64,000 bases of DNA from Paraburkholderia solitsugae. GTDB taxonomy: Bacteria > Pseudomonadota > Gammaproteobacteria > Burkholderiales > Burkholderiaceae. Position numbers and translations under genes: made by a program. Below the pieces are notes generated by a model. It had not been told where the DNA came from. It searched no databases and saw nothing but the letters and a program-made list of their open reading frames with translations. The stretch lies in assembly GCF_013177695.1 (NCBI RefSeq), contig NZ_WOEY01000053.1, forward strand, positions 56,701 to 120,700, read 5' to 3'. Below, piece by piece: positions 56,378-64,000 of the stretch (positions within the stretch are counted from its first letter, which is position 1; the number at the start of each line of letters is the position of its first letter).

Positions 56378-57445
56378 TTAGCGTGTCAGCTCGGTACAGC
56401 CTTGCAGGAGACGGTCAATGTCGGCGGCGTGGATGTTGCCCATCGTCGAGATACGGAACAATTCGGCCGACAACCCGCCCTGACCCGCATAAATGACGAA
56501 ACCGCGCGCCTTCAGCGAGTCGTGCAGTTGCGGATACGACACGCCGTCCGGCAAGCGATACGCGCGCAGCACCACCGACGACTGCTCCGGCGGCAACACA
56601 CTACCGATGCCTCGCTCAGCCAGACCCGCGCGAGCCTGTTCGGCAAGCGCTGCGTAACGCGCGTGTCGTGCCCGCCAGCCGCCTTCGTCAGCGAGTTCGC
56701 GCAGCGCTTCGACCAGCGCGTAGTACGCATGGACCGACGGCGTGAACGGCGTATTGCGCTGGTCCTGCAAACGCGCGAGGCGCCCGAGGTCCAGGTAATA
56801 CGTGCGGCTCGCCGCCTGCGCGAGCGCCGCGCGCCGCACCAGTACGAAGGACGCACCCGGTACGCCATGCAGACACTTGTTCGCGGTCGCCGCGACAGCG
56901 TCGAGACTGGTGTCGGCGAAATCGATCGCTTCCGCGCCGAAGCTGCTGACGCCATCCACCAGCAGACGCAGGCCGCGTTCGCGGCACAGCGCGCCGAGCG
57001 CCTGCAGATCGTTCAGGCGTCCCGTCGTCGTTTCGTGATGAATCACGGCGACGTGAGTGAACGCTTTGTCCGCGTCGAGGCGTTCGGTGATCTTCGCGAG
57101 ATCCGGCGCCTGCATCCAGTCGTGCTTAAGCGACTCGTGCGCGATACCGTATTGCGTGGCGATCTGCGAAATACGCTCACCGTACACACCGTTTTCCACG
57201 ACCAGCAGCTTGCCGTTTTGCGGCACCAGCGCGGCGGTCATGCTTTCAACCGCAGCCGTGCCCGAGCCGGTCATCAAGACCGCTTGCCATTCGCTGGCGT
57301 CGAGGCCGTAAAGATCGACCAGACGCCTACGCGCCTCTTCCTGCAGGTCGAAAAACTCGCTTTCGCGGTGGCACAGATCCATTTGCAACAGGCTGTTGCG
57401 GACGCGTTCGGTGAGCGTCACCGGGCCGGGATTGAGCAGCAGCAT
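56378..57445 (-). CDS. phnW: 2-aminoethylphosphonate-pyruvate transaminase
   Basis: A 355-residue class-V PLP aminotransferase. LLLNPGPVTLTERVRNSLLQ and DLCHRESEFFDLQEEARRRL are the family N-terminus; the PLP Lys is in AVAATANKCLHGVPGASFVL (about residue 190), and LVDGVSSFGAEAID gives the PLP-contact Asp. The enzyme interconverts phosphonoacetaldehyde and 2-aminoethylphosphonate. Beside PEP mutase and phosphonopyruvate decarboxylase, it acts in the biosynthetic direction here. It lies 11 bases after the decarboxylase gene, the last of the operon. Confidence 0.92.
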   Translation of the reverse strand: MLLLNPGPVTLTERVRNSLLQMDLCHRESEFFDLQEEARRRLVDLYGLDASEWQAVLMTGSGTAAVESMTAALVPQNGKLLVVENGVYGERISQIATQYGIAHESLKHDWMQAPDLAKITERLDADKAFTHVAVIHHETTTGRLNDLQALGALCRERGLRLLVDGVSSFGAEAIDFADTSLDAVAATANKCLHGVPGASFVLVRRAALAQAASRTYYLDLGRLARLQDQRNTPFTPSVHAYYALVEALRELADEGGWRARHARYAALAEQARAGLAERGIGSVLPPEQSSVVLRAYRLPDGVSYPQLHDSLKARGFVIYAGQGGLSAELFRISTMGNIHAADIDRLLQGCTELTR

Positions 57446-57456
57446 GAGTACACTCC

Positions 57457-58623
57457 TTAAGCGGCGCCGATGTGGCGCATCAGGCGCGTCTTCACATCGG
57501 GCGGGGTGATAGTGGGACGCGGCAGGCCATCGGGCGTACCGCGGCGAATCGCCAGTCGCGCGAAGCGCGGACCATGGGGCGACGGCGCTGTTTCGAACAG
57601 CTCGTCGATCACTTTGACGTCGTCGCTTTCAACCGCCGACGCGTAACCGCAAGCCGCGGCGACCCCCGCAAACGACACTTGCGACGACACCGTCGCCTGA
57701 CCACCGGTCGAATCGTGCGCGCCGTTGTCGAGCAGCACATGCGTGAGATTCGACGGACCGTACGCGCCGAGCGTCGCGAATGCGCCCATGCGCATCAGCG
57801 CGGCGCCGTCGCCGTCGAGCGCGACGACGTGCAGGTCAGGACGCGCGAGCGCAAGCCCTAACGCGAACGGCGTCACGCACCCCATCGAGCCCACCATGTA
57901 CAACTGGTTGGGACGGTCATCGATTGCATAGAGTTCGCGGCCGCAAAATCCGGTCGACGCGAGCACCACCGTCGATTCGAGCGGTGTGTGCGCGATGACT
58001 TTCTGCAACGCGTCGTGACGTGAAGCCAGCTCATTCGCTGCGACGTTCCTGAATTGCGAACGCGGCGCCACCGGCACACGACGCGGGCCTGCGTGGCCCT
58101 CTTTCAACTCGTACGGCGTCACGCTGCCCTTTTGCATCACGAGCGCGTAAGGGCGGCCGGTTTCATCCATGTGAGCGATGGCGCGATCCAGCGCCGGGCC
58201 GATCGCGTCGGCTTCGGTCGGGAAGGTCTCCCAGGGAATTTCCATCGTATCGAGCATCGCGGGCGTGACCGGGCCCATCAGCGCGTGCTGCGGTTCGTCC
58301 GCGACGCCGGGTTGCCCGCGCCACGTCACGATCAGCAATTGCGGCAGACGGAAGGTCCACGTGAGCGAGGTCAACGGGCTCACCGCGTTGCCGAGGCCGG
58401 AGTTCTGCATCATCGTGATGCCGCGCCGGCCGTTCTGCGCGCCGAGCGTGACGCCCGCGATCAATGCGACCGCATCACCTTCATTGGCCGCCGAGACGTA
58501 ATGCAGCGATTCGTCCTGCAACACGTAGTTGATGAACGGTGTCAGATACGAGCACGGCACGCCGGCGTACCAGTCGAAACCGCGTTCGCGCGCCGCCTCG
58601 ACGAATTCGGCTGCCTCGATCAT
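57457..58623 (-). CDS. ppd: Phosphonopyruvate decarboxylase
   Basis: A 388-residue ThDP enzyme that converts phosphonopyruvate to phosphonoacetaldehyde, pulling the unfavourable PEP mutase reaction forward. [15 protein letters not shown], the catalytic Glu in [38 protein letters not shown], and the ThDP/Mg site [20 protein letters not shown] followed by [16 protein letters not shown] are visible. Its ATG overlaps the stop of the PEP mutase gene by four bases, so translation is coupled. Confidence 0.92.
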   Translation of the reverse strand: MIEAAEFVEAARERGFDWYAGVPCSYLTPFINYVLQDESLHYVSAANEGDAVALIAGVTLGAQNGRRGITMMQNSGLGNAVSPLTSLTWTFRLPQLLIVTWRGQPGVADEPQHALMGPVTPAMLDTMEIPWETFPTEADAIGPALDRAIAHMDETGRPYALVMQKGSVTPYELKEGHAGPRRVPVAPRSQFRNVAANELASRHDALQKVIAHTPLESTVVLASTGFCGRELYAIDDRPNQLYMVGSMGCVTPFALGLALARPDLHVVALDGDGAALMRMGAFATLGAYGPSNLTHVLLDNGAHDSTGGQATVSSQVSFAGVAAACGYASAVESDDVKVIDELFETAPSPHGPRFARLAIRRGTPDGLPRPTITPPDVKTRLMRHIGAA

Positions 58624-60356
58624 TGCGCGGCTCCGCGGGTTGCGCCCGTGGGGTTGCTGACCGCTGCCGCGAACGGCGCTTGCCCGAGCGCGAAATCGCC
58701 GGCACGACGGAAGTCTTCCAGATCGTTCACGCCGCGCCAGTGGCCGTGCACGTATTGCACCTCGATCGCTTCACCCGCTTCGATCAGCGCATTCAGCAGC
58801 GCGGGCATATCGAGCGAATCGAAATCCCGGCGCGCTTGCAGCCTGGTGAGGACCGCTTGCAGACGCTCAAGGCCCTCGCCGCGTACATTCAGCAGACCGA
58901 CCCAGCGACCGTGCGGCGTTTGCGAAGCGATGACGGACGTTGCTTCCTGCCCGCTCGACACGTGACGCAGCGTGACCTTGTTGCCGAACAGGCCGCGATC
59001 ATCGGCTGCCGAGCACCATGCGAAGTCGCGCACGCTGGCGTTTTCCGCATCGGTCAGCGACGAATCGACCACTACGCTGAACGCGGCTTCGCTCTCGACC
59101 AGATCGCGCAGAATGTAGCTGCGGAACAGCAGATCGCCGTACGAGATGACCGTGTCGCCTGCGAGCTTGTCGCCCGCGACCCGGTCGACCGCGCAGGCGA
59201 GCGACGCCAGTTCGCCGGTTTGCGCGTGACGTTCATTGACGACCAGCTTGATACCGGCCGTATCGATCGCATCGGCGCGATAACCGCCGACCACGGTGAT
59301 GTCGTTGACGCTCTGCTTCTTGAACGCATCGACGAGCCAGCGCAAGAGCGGCTTGCCCGCGATCGGCAGCATGACTTTCGGACGATCTTCGGTGACGGCT
59401 TCGAGGCCTTTGCCGCGGCTTGCCGCGAGCACGACGGCCGCGCCGGCTGCGCGACCGCTCGACAGATAGCGGTCTTCGGCTTCCGAGTATTCGTCGGCGT
59501 CTTGCAGACGGAAGATTTCGTTGACTGCGGCGATGCTGTCTTCGACGTTCACGAGCGTTTCGCTCGAGTGAATTTCCTTGACGACGGCTTGCATGGCCGA
59601 GGTCGCTGCGCGGATCAGATGATTCGCCCAGATGACCGTGCTGATGCCGGCCTCGCGGAACACTTCGGTGGGCGTGCTGTAGTACTTGGTCGGCACGATG
59701 ACGAGCGGCCCGCGGCCGGCCCATTCGCGCGCGAACTCGAGGATTTCATCGGGGCGCGAGAGCTTGCTGTGAATCAGGATCGCGTCCGCACCGGCTTGCC
59801 GATAGGCTTCCGCGCGACGCAGGGCTTCGTCCATCCCCCAACCGGCGATGAGTGCTTCGACGCGGGCGACGATCGAGAAATTTTCATCCGACTGCGAGTC
59901 TTTACCGGCTTTGATTTTGCCGCAGAACTCGTCCATATCGGCGAGGGGCTGGGCTTCGCCGTTGATGAAGCTATTTGTTTTTGGGAATTGTTTGTCTTCG
60001 ATACAGACGCCGGCGATGCCGCGTTGTTCGAGTTTGCGCACGAGGCGGCGCACGTTGTTGAAGTTACCGTAGCCGGTATCGCCATCGAGGAGGATGGGGA
60101 GATCGCTGGCGTCGGCCATGAATTCGAGGGTGTCGACGACTTGCGTCCAGCTGGCTTCGTTGTTGTCGCGCACGCCGAATTGGGCGGAGATGGCGAGGCC
60201 CGAACCCCAGATCGCCTTGAAGCCGGCTTCGCGGACGATACGGGCGGAGAGGCCGTTATGGGCCTCCATCATGAATTCGAGTTCGTTACTGACGAGCATC
60301 TGACGCAGGCGTGCGCTGCGCGAAGCGAAGATGAAAGCGGGTTCGCGGGCGTTCAA
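58620..60356 (-). CDS. pepM: PEP mutase fused to a nucleotidyltransferase domain
   Basis: A 578-residue bifunctional protein. Residues 1-300 are PEP mutase: [39 protein letters not shown], and the signature [15 protein letters not shown]. Residues ~330-570 are a sugar-nucleotidyltransferase-type domain: [40 protein letters not shown] and [23 protein letters not shown] mutase makes phosphonopyruvate; the second domain may cytidylate 2-aminoethylphosphonate for transfer to a lipid or glycan. The start is a TTG at 60356, with AGGAG eight bases upstream; no ATG or GTG fits. First gene of the phosphonate operon. Confidence 0.9.
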   Translation of the reverse strand: MNAREPAFIFASRSARLRQMLVSNELEFMMEAHNGLSARIVREAGFKAIWGSGLAISAQFGVRDNNEASWTQVVDTLEFMADASDLPILLDGDTGYGNFNNVRRLVRKLEQRGIAGVCIEDKQFPKTNSFINGEAQPLADMDEFCGKIKAGKDSQSDENFSIVARVEALIAGWGMDEALRRAEAYRQAGADAILIHSKLSRPDEILEFAREWAGRGPLVIVPTKYYSTPTEVFREAGISTVIWANHLIRAATSAMQAVVKEIHSSETLVNVEDSIAAVNEIFRLQDADEYSEAEDRYLSSGRAAGAAVVLAASRGKGLEAVTEDRPKVMLPIAGKPLLRWLVDAFKKQSVNDITVVGGYRADAIDTAGIKLVVNERHAQTGELASLACAVDRVAGDKLAGDTVISYGDLLFRSYILRDLVESEAAFSVVVDSSLTDAENASVRDFAWCSAADDRGLFGNKVTLRHVSSGQEATSVIASQTPHGRWVGLLNVRGEGLERLQAVLTRLQARRDFDSLDMPALLNALIEAGEAIEVQYVHGHWRGVNDLEDFRRAGDFALGQAPFAAAVSNPTGATRGAAQ

Positions 60357-60900
60357 TTTTTTTACTCCTGGTGGCGGGCTTATTGGGGCTCTTTTTGCCC
60401 TGCGGGCGGCTGGAAAATGGCGACTATAGCTGAAATCGTTTTTATTGGTTGTCTGGGTGGCATTTGGGTTTTTGATGTTGTTTTTAAGTGGGAAAATGTG
60501 TTGTTTTTTGCATTTCATGCAGTGTGGTTTGGATTTTGATTTGGATTTGGATTTTTTTGGCGTTATGTGGAGGAATGTGATTGCTGCCCGCAATTAGGCC
60601 CTGCGGGGCTTGGATTTGTGGGGTTTTTTTGACTGTTGTTTCTTTTATATTATTTGGCTGTTTTTTGTTTTTTTGTTGCCGTGATTTACTCGATTTCTTC
60701 ATTAATTTTCTGATTGATCTATTAGTGTTGCCCCTGTATCTGTTTGCCTGCGGCGTTGGCCTTTCCTTGAATTTTTATTGGTTTATTAGCGTTGCCCCTG
60801 TGCGGGGCAATGCTCTCAACTTAAGCCCTCAAAGAGCTTGTAAACGAGGCATTGCCCCTGTAAACTTCATCGCATAACTCACTGATAAATCAACGATATG
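60357..60900. other. AT-rich region upstream of the phosphonate operon, with TTGCCCCTGT repeats
   Basis: No supported gene in these ~540 bases. 60460-60740 is strongly T-rich and far from the genome's average. TTGCCCCTGT occurs three times, at 60728, 60792 and 60852 (about 60-64 bases apart), and the second forms the hairpin TTGCCCC-TGTGC-GGGGCAA (60792-60810). Related short repeats are familiar in Paraburkholderia intergenic regions. The region must contain the pepM promoter; no clear -35/-10 pair was assigned. Confidence 0.6.
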
Positions 60901-60947
60901 AACTCAAAGTATCCGTCAGCGGAACCCGTGTTGACGGTATCGCGCGG

Positions 60948-61436
60948 TTAGATGTCGACAATTTTTCGCAATAGAGCGTACGAGACCCGCCAATGGCCTT
61001 CCGATTCATTGACGGCGATAGACGCAGTTTTCGCGTTGAGCCTGACGATGATGCCGACTCGCTCACTCAGATGTTTGTCGGTGAAGCCAACAGTATCGCC
61101 AATGAAGAATTCCTCTCGTTGTGCTCGCGGCGGCGGAGGAGGAGTGTGAGTTGGGCCGTTTGCAGTGCCGGGGATAACCGCCGCGTATAGTACCGACCAA
61201 CGCTGACGGCTCTGGTTGTCCTGGATCACCACCTGGGTTTGCCGCAACTCCACCACCGTTCCATGCGAAGGTGGTGCGAGCGGATCGCTCCCGATATAAC
61301 TGACCTCCATTCCCAAATGCAAGCGTTGACGTACTTCGAGAATACGTCGCGGGTCGTCCAGCATTTTGCCGATGGCGAGATAGAGGCGATACAACTCGGC
61401 GCTGGGCGCCTGCCGAAGCGAGTCGAGAATGTCCAT
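60948..61436 (-). CDS. IS66 passenger protein with two SH3/KOW-like repeats
   Basis: A 162-residue protein of unknown function downstream of tnpC, inside the element. The ATG at 61436 is used; a TTG at 61445 is an alternative. Residues 1-35 are a helical N-terminus (MDILDSLRQAPSAELYRLYL). Then follow two small beta-barrel-like units: GMEVSYIGSDPLAPPSHGTV...QVVIQDNQSRQRWSVLYA, and, after a Pro-rich linker, GDTVGFTDKHLSERVGIIVR LNAKTASIAVNE...WRVSYALLRKI. The second unit carries the recurring GxVxRLNxKTAxV...WRVS pattern seen in small nucleic-acid-associated domains. It is a candidate accessory for transposition. Confidence 0.72.
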   Translation of the reverse strand: MDILDSLRQAPSAELYRLYLAIGKMLDDPRRILEVRQRLHLGMEVSYIGSDPLAPPSHGTVVELRQTQVVIQDNQSRQRWSVLYAAVIPGTANGPTHTPPPPPRAQREEFFIGDTVGFTDKHLSERVGIIVRLNAKTASIAVNESEGHWRVSYALLRKIVDI

Positions 61437-61450
61437 GGGCGACAAGGTGT

Positions 61451-62974
61451 TTATCGGGCGAGCGGCAACAGTTCGTGCACGCGGTTGAAAGGATACGATG
61501 GTAACTGCTCAAGCGTGCGCTCAAGCCACGCATAGGGCTCGATTCTGTTCAGGCGAGCCGTGCCGATCAGTGAATACATCGTGGCTGCCGCTCGAGCGCC
61601 ACGCGGCGAGCCGGCGAACATCCAGTTGGCCCTTCCGATTGCAATGGGTCTGATCTGGCGCTCCAGCGCGTTGTTGTCTGGCAGCAGGATGCCATTCCCG
61701 GTATAGCGAATTAGCGCCTGCCAGTGGCGTAGTGCGTAACCGAAGGCTTTGGCGAGCGGCGCCTGCGGGAGCAAACCGATGACGTTGCCCTCCAGCCATT
61801 GCCGGAACTGTGCGAGCACCGGCAGCGCCTCGGTTTGCCGCGCCGCATATTTGATGTCAGGCGTCTGGTCCTTGATCCGCGACTCGATCGCATACAGGCG
61901 GGCGATCCACTGCAGTGCCTGCGCCGCAAGTCCCGGCTTGCTTTGCGCCTTCGCGATTTCGAAGAAGCGTCGGCGGCAATGGGCCCAACACCCGACCTCG
62001 ACGATGTCGCCGCTGTCGTAGAGCGCGTCATGCCCACTGTACGCGTCCGCCTGCAGATAACCTTTGTACTTTTGCAGGTACCGCAGCGGATGCGAACCGG
62101 AGCGCGATTCCGCGAACTCGAACACGACCGCCGGCGGGTGGTCGACCCAGACGCCGTTCTCCTCGCGCTGGCCCGCGCCCAGGTATCCCCATAATCGTGC
62201 TGTGCGCGTCGCCGTGCGACCCTTCTCGAGCAATGGCAGTGTCGTGTCATCCACGTGCATGCGGGGTGCCTGCAGCTGGTGAGCCCGTAGCGGTGGCAGC
62301 AGCACTTCGAGCAGTTCGGCTGCCGCCAGCTTCCATTCGCACAGCGTTGCCCGGGGCAGATGCACACCACGTCGTGCATAGCGCATCTCCTGCCGGTTCA
62401 AAGGCAGGTGATCGACGTAGGTGTTGACCAGGATGTTGGCCAGCAGGCTCGCGCTCGCATTGCTCTTCGGCAGCGGCGAAGGCTGGGCACTTGCGGTCAC
62501 GATGGTCGACTCGCCATCCTTCTTCGCCGCGTACTTGAAGCGGATATGCTCAATGACGGTGAGCCTCGACGGCTCGTAGTGCAGCGTCTCGCTGCGCTCC
62601 TCGCCGATACGCTCGAGCGAATCGAATGCGGCCTTCTGTTCGTCGTTCAGATCGTATTCAATGCGCGTGCGCGGCAGGTCCTTCGACAGGGCCGGACGCC
62701 CCTTGCGGGTATGGCCCGCGACCGGAGTCTCGGCCGGCTCGGGCGGAACAGGTAACTCCATGGCGGCATCGAACAGTTCCGCCTGGCCCGCCAGCCGCTC
62801 GGAACTGACGCCGAAGCGCGCGCGGTTCGCCTGGGCAATCTGGTGCTGCAGCGCTTCCAGCTGTTCCCACAGCACGCATGCCAGCCGGTTCTGTTCGAGC
62901 GCGAAGGCTTGCAGCGCATCGGGCTCGACCGGCAATTCCGCGACAGTGATGGCGGTGGGCGGCATGGCTATCAT
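61451..62974 (-). CDS. tnpC: IS66 transposase TnpC
   Basis: A ~507-residue DDE transposase. N-terminal coiled-coil region ALEQNRLACVLWEQLEALQH precedes the zinc-finger-like part; the DDE core is visible as RMHVDDTTLPLLEKGRT (first Asp), GYLQADAYSGHDALYDSGDI (second Asp) and LLPDNNALERQIRPIAIGRA (Glu). The C-terminal IS66 signature ANWMFAGSPRGARAAATMYS follows. Start at 62974 is provisional; several nearby starts exist. Located 65 bases after tnpB. Confidence 0.93.
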   Translation of the reverse strand: MIAMPPTAITVAELPVEPDALQAFALEQNRLACVLWEQLEALQHQIAQANRARFGVSSERLAGQAELFDAAMELPVPPEPAETPVAGHTRKGRPALSKDLPRTRIEYDLNDEQKAAFDSLERIGEERSETLHYEPSRLTVIEHIRFKYAAKKDGESTIVTASAQPSPLPKSNASASLLANILVNTYVDHLPLNRQEMRYARRGVHLPRATLCEWKLAAAELLEVLLPPLRAHQLQAPRMHVDDTTLPLLEKGRTATRTARLWGYLGAGQREENGVWVDHPPAVVFEFAESRSGSHPLRYLQKYKGYLQADAYSGHDALYDSGDIVEVGCWAHCRRRFFEIAKAQSKPGLAAQALQWIARLYAIESRIKDQTPDIKYAARQTEALPVLAQFRQWLEGNVIGLLPQAPLAKAFGYALRHWQALIRYTGNGILLPDNNALERQIRPIAIGRANWMFAGSPRGARAAATMYSLIGTARLNRIEPYAWLERTLEQLPSYPFNRVHELLPLAR

Positions 62975-63039
62975 GATGCCCAACTCGCGCGACGTTTACA
63001 AGATCGGGGTGCATTGTATCTGCGCAGGCGAGAGCAAAG

Positions 63040-63387
63040 TCAACTCACGCGCGTCACCGCGACGGCGCGATGCGGCTCGCGCGCCGGGATCTCAATGCCC
63101 TCGAGCCAGGCGTTGAGTTCGGCGAGCGTGAAGCCGCGTTGCGCGAGCGCCAACGGTGACGGAAAGCGGCCCCGTTCAAGGCGCTTGTACCAGAGCGCGA
63201 AGCCGGTGCGATCCCAGTATAGGCATTTGACTTTCGAGCGGTCCCGGCCGACGAACACGAACAGATTGCCCGAGGCAGGGTTCTGGGCAAGTAGTGGTTC
63301 GACCAGATACGACAGCCCATCAATCGATTTGCGCATGTCGACCGGGTCGCGACAGATATACGCACGAACATCGGCTGCGATCAGCAC
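63040..63387 (-). CDS. tnpB: IS66 accessory protein TnpB
   Basis: A 115-residue IS66 Orf2 protein. The characteristic YICRDPVDMRKSIDGLSYLV, SGNLFVFVGRDRSKVKCLYW and TGFALWYKRLERGRFPSPLA are all present. It overlaps tnpA by seven bases, suggesting translational coupling. TnpB is needed for efficient IS66 transposition but its biochemical role is not established. Confidence 0.95.
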   Translation of the reverse strand: MLIAADVRAYICRDPVDMRKSIDGLSYLVEPLLAQNPASGNLFVFVGRDRSKVKCLYWDRTGFALWYKRLERGRFPSPLALAQRGFTLAELNAWLEGIEIPAREPHRAVAVTRVS

Positions 63388-63794
63388 CGTGTACCGCCGA
63401 GCTGTCCGAGCACGAAACGCACGATGCGCTCGGCATGAGCACCGGTCAGTTCAATGCGAACACCGGCGAGCGACAACGTCACGTGATCACGTGAAGACGA
63501 CGAAGCGTCCAGCGCCAGTGACGGCGTCGGAGTGACTGGTGCGGCGTCCGGATGGGAAACGATAAATGCAGCGTCTGGTGTGACCGCGAGCGGGTACGCC
63601 TCTGCACGTGGCTCGCTCGAGAGCTTCTTGCGCCACAGGCCGAAGGTACTGACGGCGAGCCCCTGCTCACGACAGAAACGTCGAAGGCCCAGTCCGCTTG
63701 TGGTCCATGCCATGACCATCTCGCGCCAGAATGCTTCGCCTTGCCGGGGGCGTCGTGCGCCCGTCGGTACGGCCTCTCCCGTTGCGTCGTCCAT
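63381..63794 (-). CDS. tnpA: IS66 DNA-binding protein TnpA
   Basis: A 137-residue IS66 Orf1 protein. EAFWREMVMAWTTSGLGLRR, RFCREQGLAVSTFGLWRKKL is the helix-turn-helix region (about residues 20-55), followed by a variable Pro/Ser stretch and a C-terminal segment VTLSLAGVRIELTGAHAERI that fits the family. First gene of the element's operon, with its start 80 bases from the right inverted repeat. Confidence 0.9.
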   Translation of the reverse strand: MDDATGEAVPTGARRPRQGEAFWREMVMAWTTSGLGLRRFCREQGLAVSTFGLWRKKLSSEPRAEAYPLAVTPDAAFIVSHPDAAPVTPTPSLALDASSSSRDHVTLSLAGVRIELTGAHAERIVRFVLGQLGGTRC

Positions 63795-63881
63795 CGCATT
63801 GCTCCGTCGTTACGATGGCATCACCTTCGCACCGCGCTTACGTGCATTCAAGACGGGATGCGCTGACGGATACAACTCAAA

Positions 63882-64000
63882 TACCAGCGTCCTCGCGGCT
63901 TCTTGCTGAGTTCTCCGATTTCCTGCTCGATCCGACGCTCGCCGAGCGCGTGCGTCGCTCTCCCACCGCATTTACGCGCAATCGCACCCTGACCTTGCCG
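63882..64000 (+). pseudogene. N-terminal part of a second transposase (IS4-like), split by IS66
   Basis: After the target duplication the plus strand reads LLAEFSDFLLDPTLAERVRR then SPTAFTRNRTLTLP, to the window edge; the FTRNRTLTLP element resembles the N-terminus of IS4-type transposases. On the other side of IS66 an ATG at 60898 is followed directly by the target copy (MNS...). Rejoined across the insertion, the ATG frame is one base out of register with the downstream frame, so the gene was already frameshifted or starts elsewhere. Only the first ~40 residues are visible. Confidence 0.5.

Larger units (their letters stand above)
60909..63873 (-). mobile_element. Complete IS66-family insertion sequence, 2965 bp
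   Basis: The element is bounded by terminal inverted repeats: GTATCCGTCAGCG at 60909-60921 and its exact complement at 63861-63873, with further partial matching inward (about 24 of 29). It is flanked by the 8-bp direct repeat AACTCAAA (60901-60908 and 63874-63881), the target-duplication length of IS66. Inside, all on the reverse strand, are tnpA, tnpB, tnpC and a passenger ORF. All appear intact, so it may be active. Confidence 0.95.

Noticed and set aside
58539..60539. Very long plus-strand open frame (666 codons) antisense to the PEP mutase gene
   Set aside because: Composition is Arg/His/Ala-rich with no motifs, and the opposite strand has a clear enzyme; it is a by-product of GC-rich codon usage.

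Overview
The window looks like a piece of a large, GC-rich beta-proteobacterial chromosome, most probably Burkholderiaceae and likely Paraburkholderia. The case rests on codon bias, on an aspartate carbamoyltransferase carrying an N-terminal helix-turn-helix extension, on the fiu-sel1-piuC iron cluster, and on the many LysR/LacI/AraC regulators. This is a judgement from reading the sequence; no database search was run. No rRNA, tRNA or CRISPR array was seen.

Layout. 1-2.7 kb: a SulP anion transporter cut by the left edge, a possible 32-aa membrane peptide, a small dimeric-barrel protein, a decayed MFS transporter and a strong inverted repeat. 2.9-3.7 kb: a RIO-type kinase. 3.8-10.9 kb: a reverse-strand sugar operon (GH1 beta-glucosidase, binding protein, two permeases, ATPase, LacI regulator) preceded by a perfect LacI-type palindrome. 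11-14 kb: a lower-GC islet with an SDR remnant and a secreted RHS/YD-repeat protein. 14-20.8 kb: DUF2252, DUF4239, a secreted helical-repeat-like protein, an FtrA-type regulator, a rhodanese and a YoaK-type membrane protein. 21.3-26.8 kb: a tight poxB-ripA-ripB-ripC operon with a LysR gene, which matches the itaconate-degradation locus. 27-31.7 kb: a region of rearrangement, with a histidine kinase fused by deletion to a LysR tail, an intact response regulator, a FUSC exporter, an isochorismatase-like hydrolase with a divergent TetR gene, and a truncated IS6 transposase abutting a rhodanese tail.

31.8-36.6 kb: an MHYT-GGDEF-EAL protein, a six-helix membrane protein, then bactofilin, a small coiled-coil membrane protein and an M23 peptidase; bactofilin and the peptidase both carry single-base frameshifts. 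37-43.5 kb: a DapA-family enzyme, pyrB, an amino-acid permease, an MDR oxidoreductase and a divergent LysR. 43.6-47.5 kb: a Fur-box-preceded siderophore receptor with sel1 and piuC. 47.8-53.2 kb: a Tat-exported molybdenum aldehyde oxidoreductase (paoABC-like), a hydrolase and a mocA-like cytidylyltransferase. 53.3-56.3 kb: a DUF4130-UdgX fusion behind a LexA box, a PIG-L deacetylase and a 50-aa proline/aspartate-rich ORF. 56.4-60.4 kb: a three-gene 2-aminoethylphosphonate biosynthesis operon whose PEP mutase is fused to a nucleotidyltransferase. 60.9-63.9 kb: a complete IS66 element with terminal inverted repeats and an 8-bp target duplication, carrying a passenger ORF and inserted at the start of what looks like another transposase.

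The main interpretable systems are itaconate catabolism with a pyruvate oxidase in place of the usual side gene, phosphonate biosynthesis likely for surface decoration, SOS-linked uracil-DNA processing, beta-glucoside uptake and hydrolysis, and iron uptake. Several loci are decaying, so some functions may be lost in this strain.
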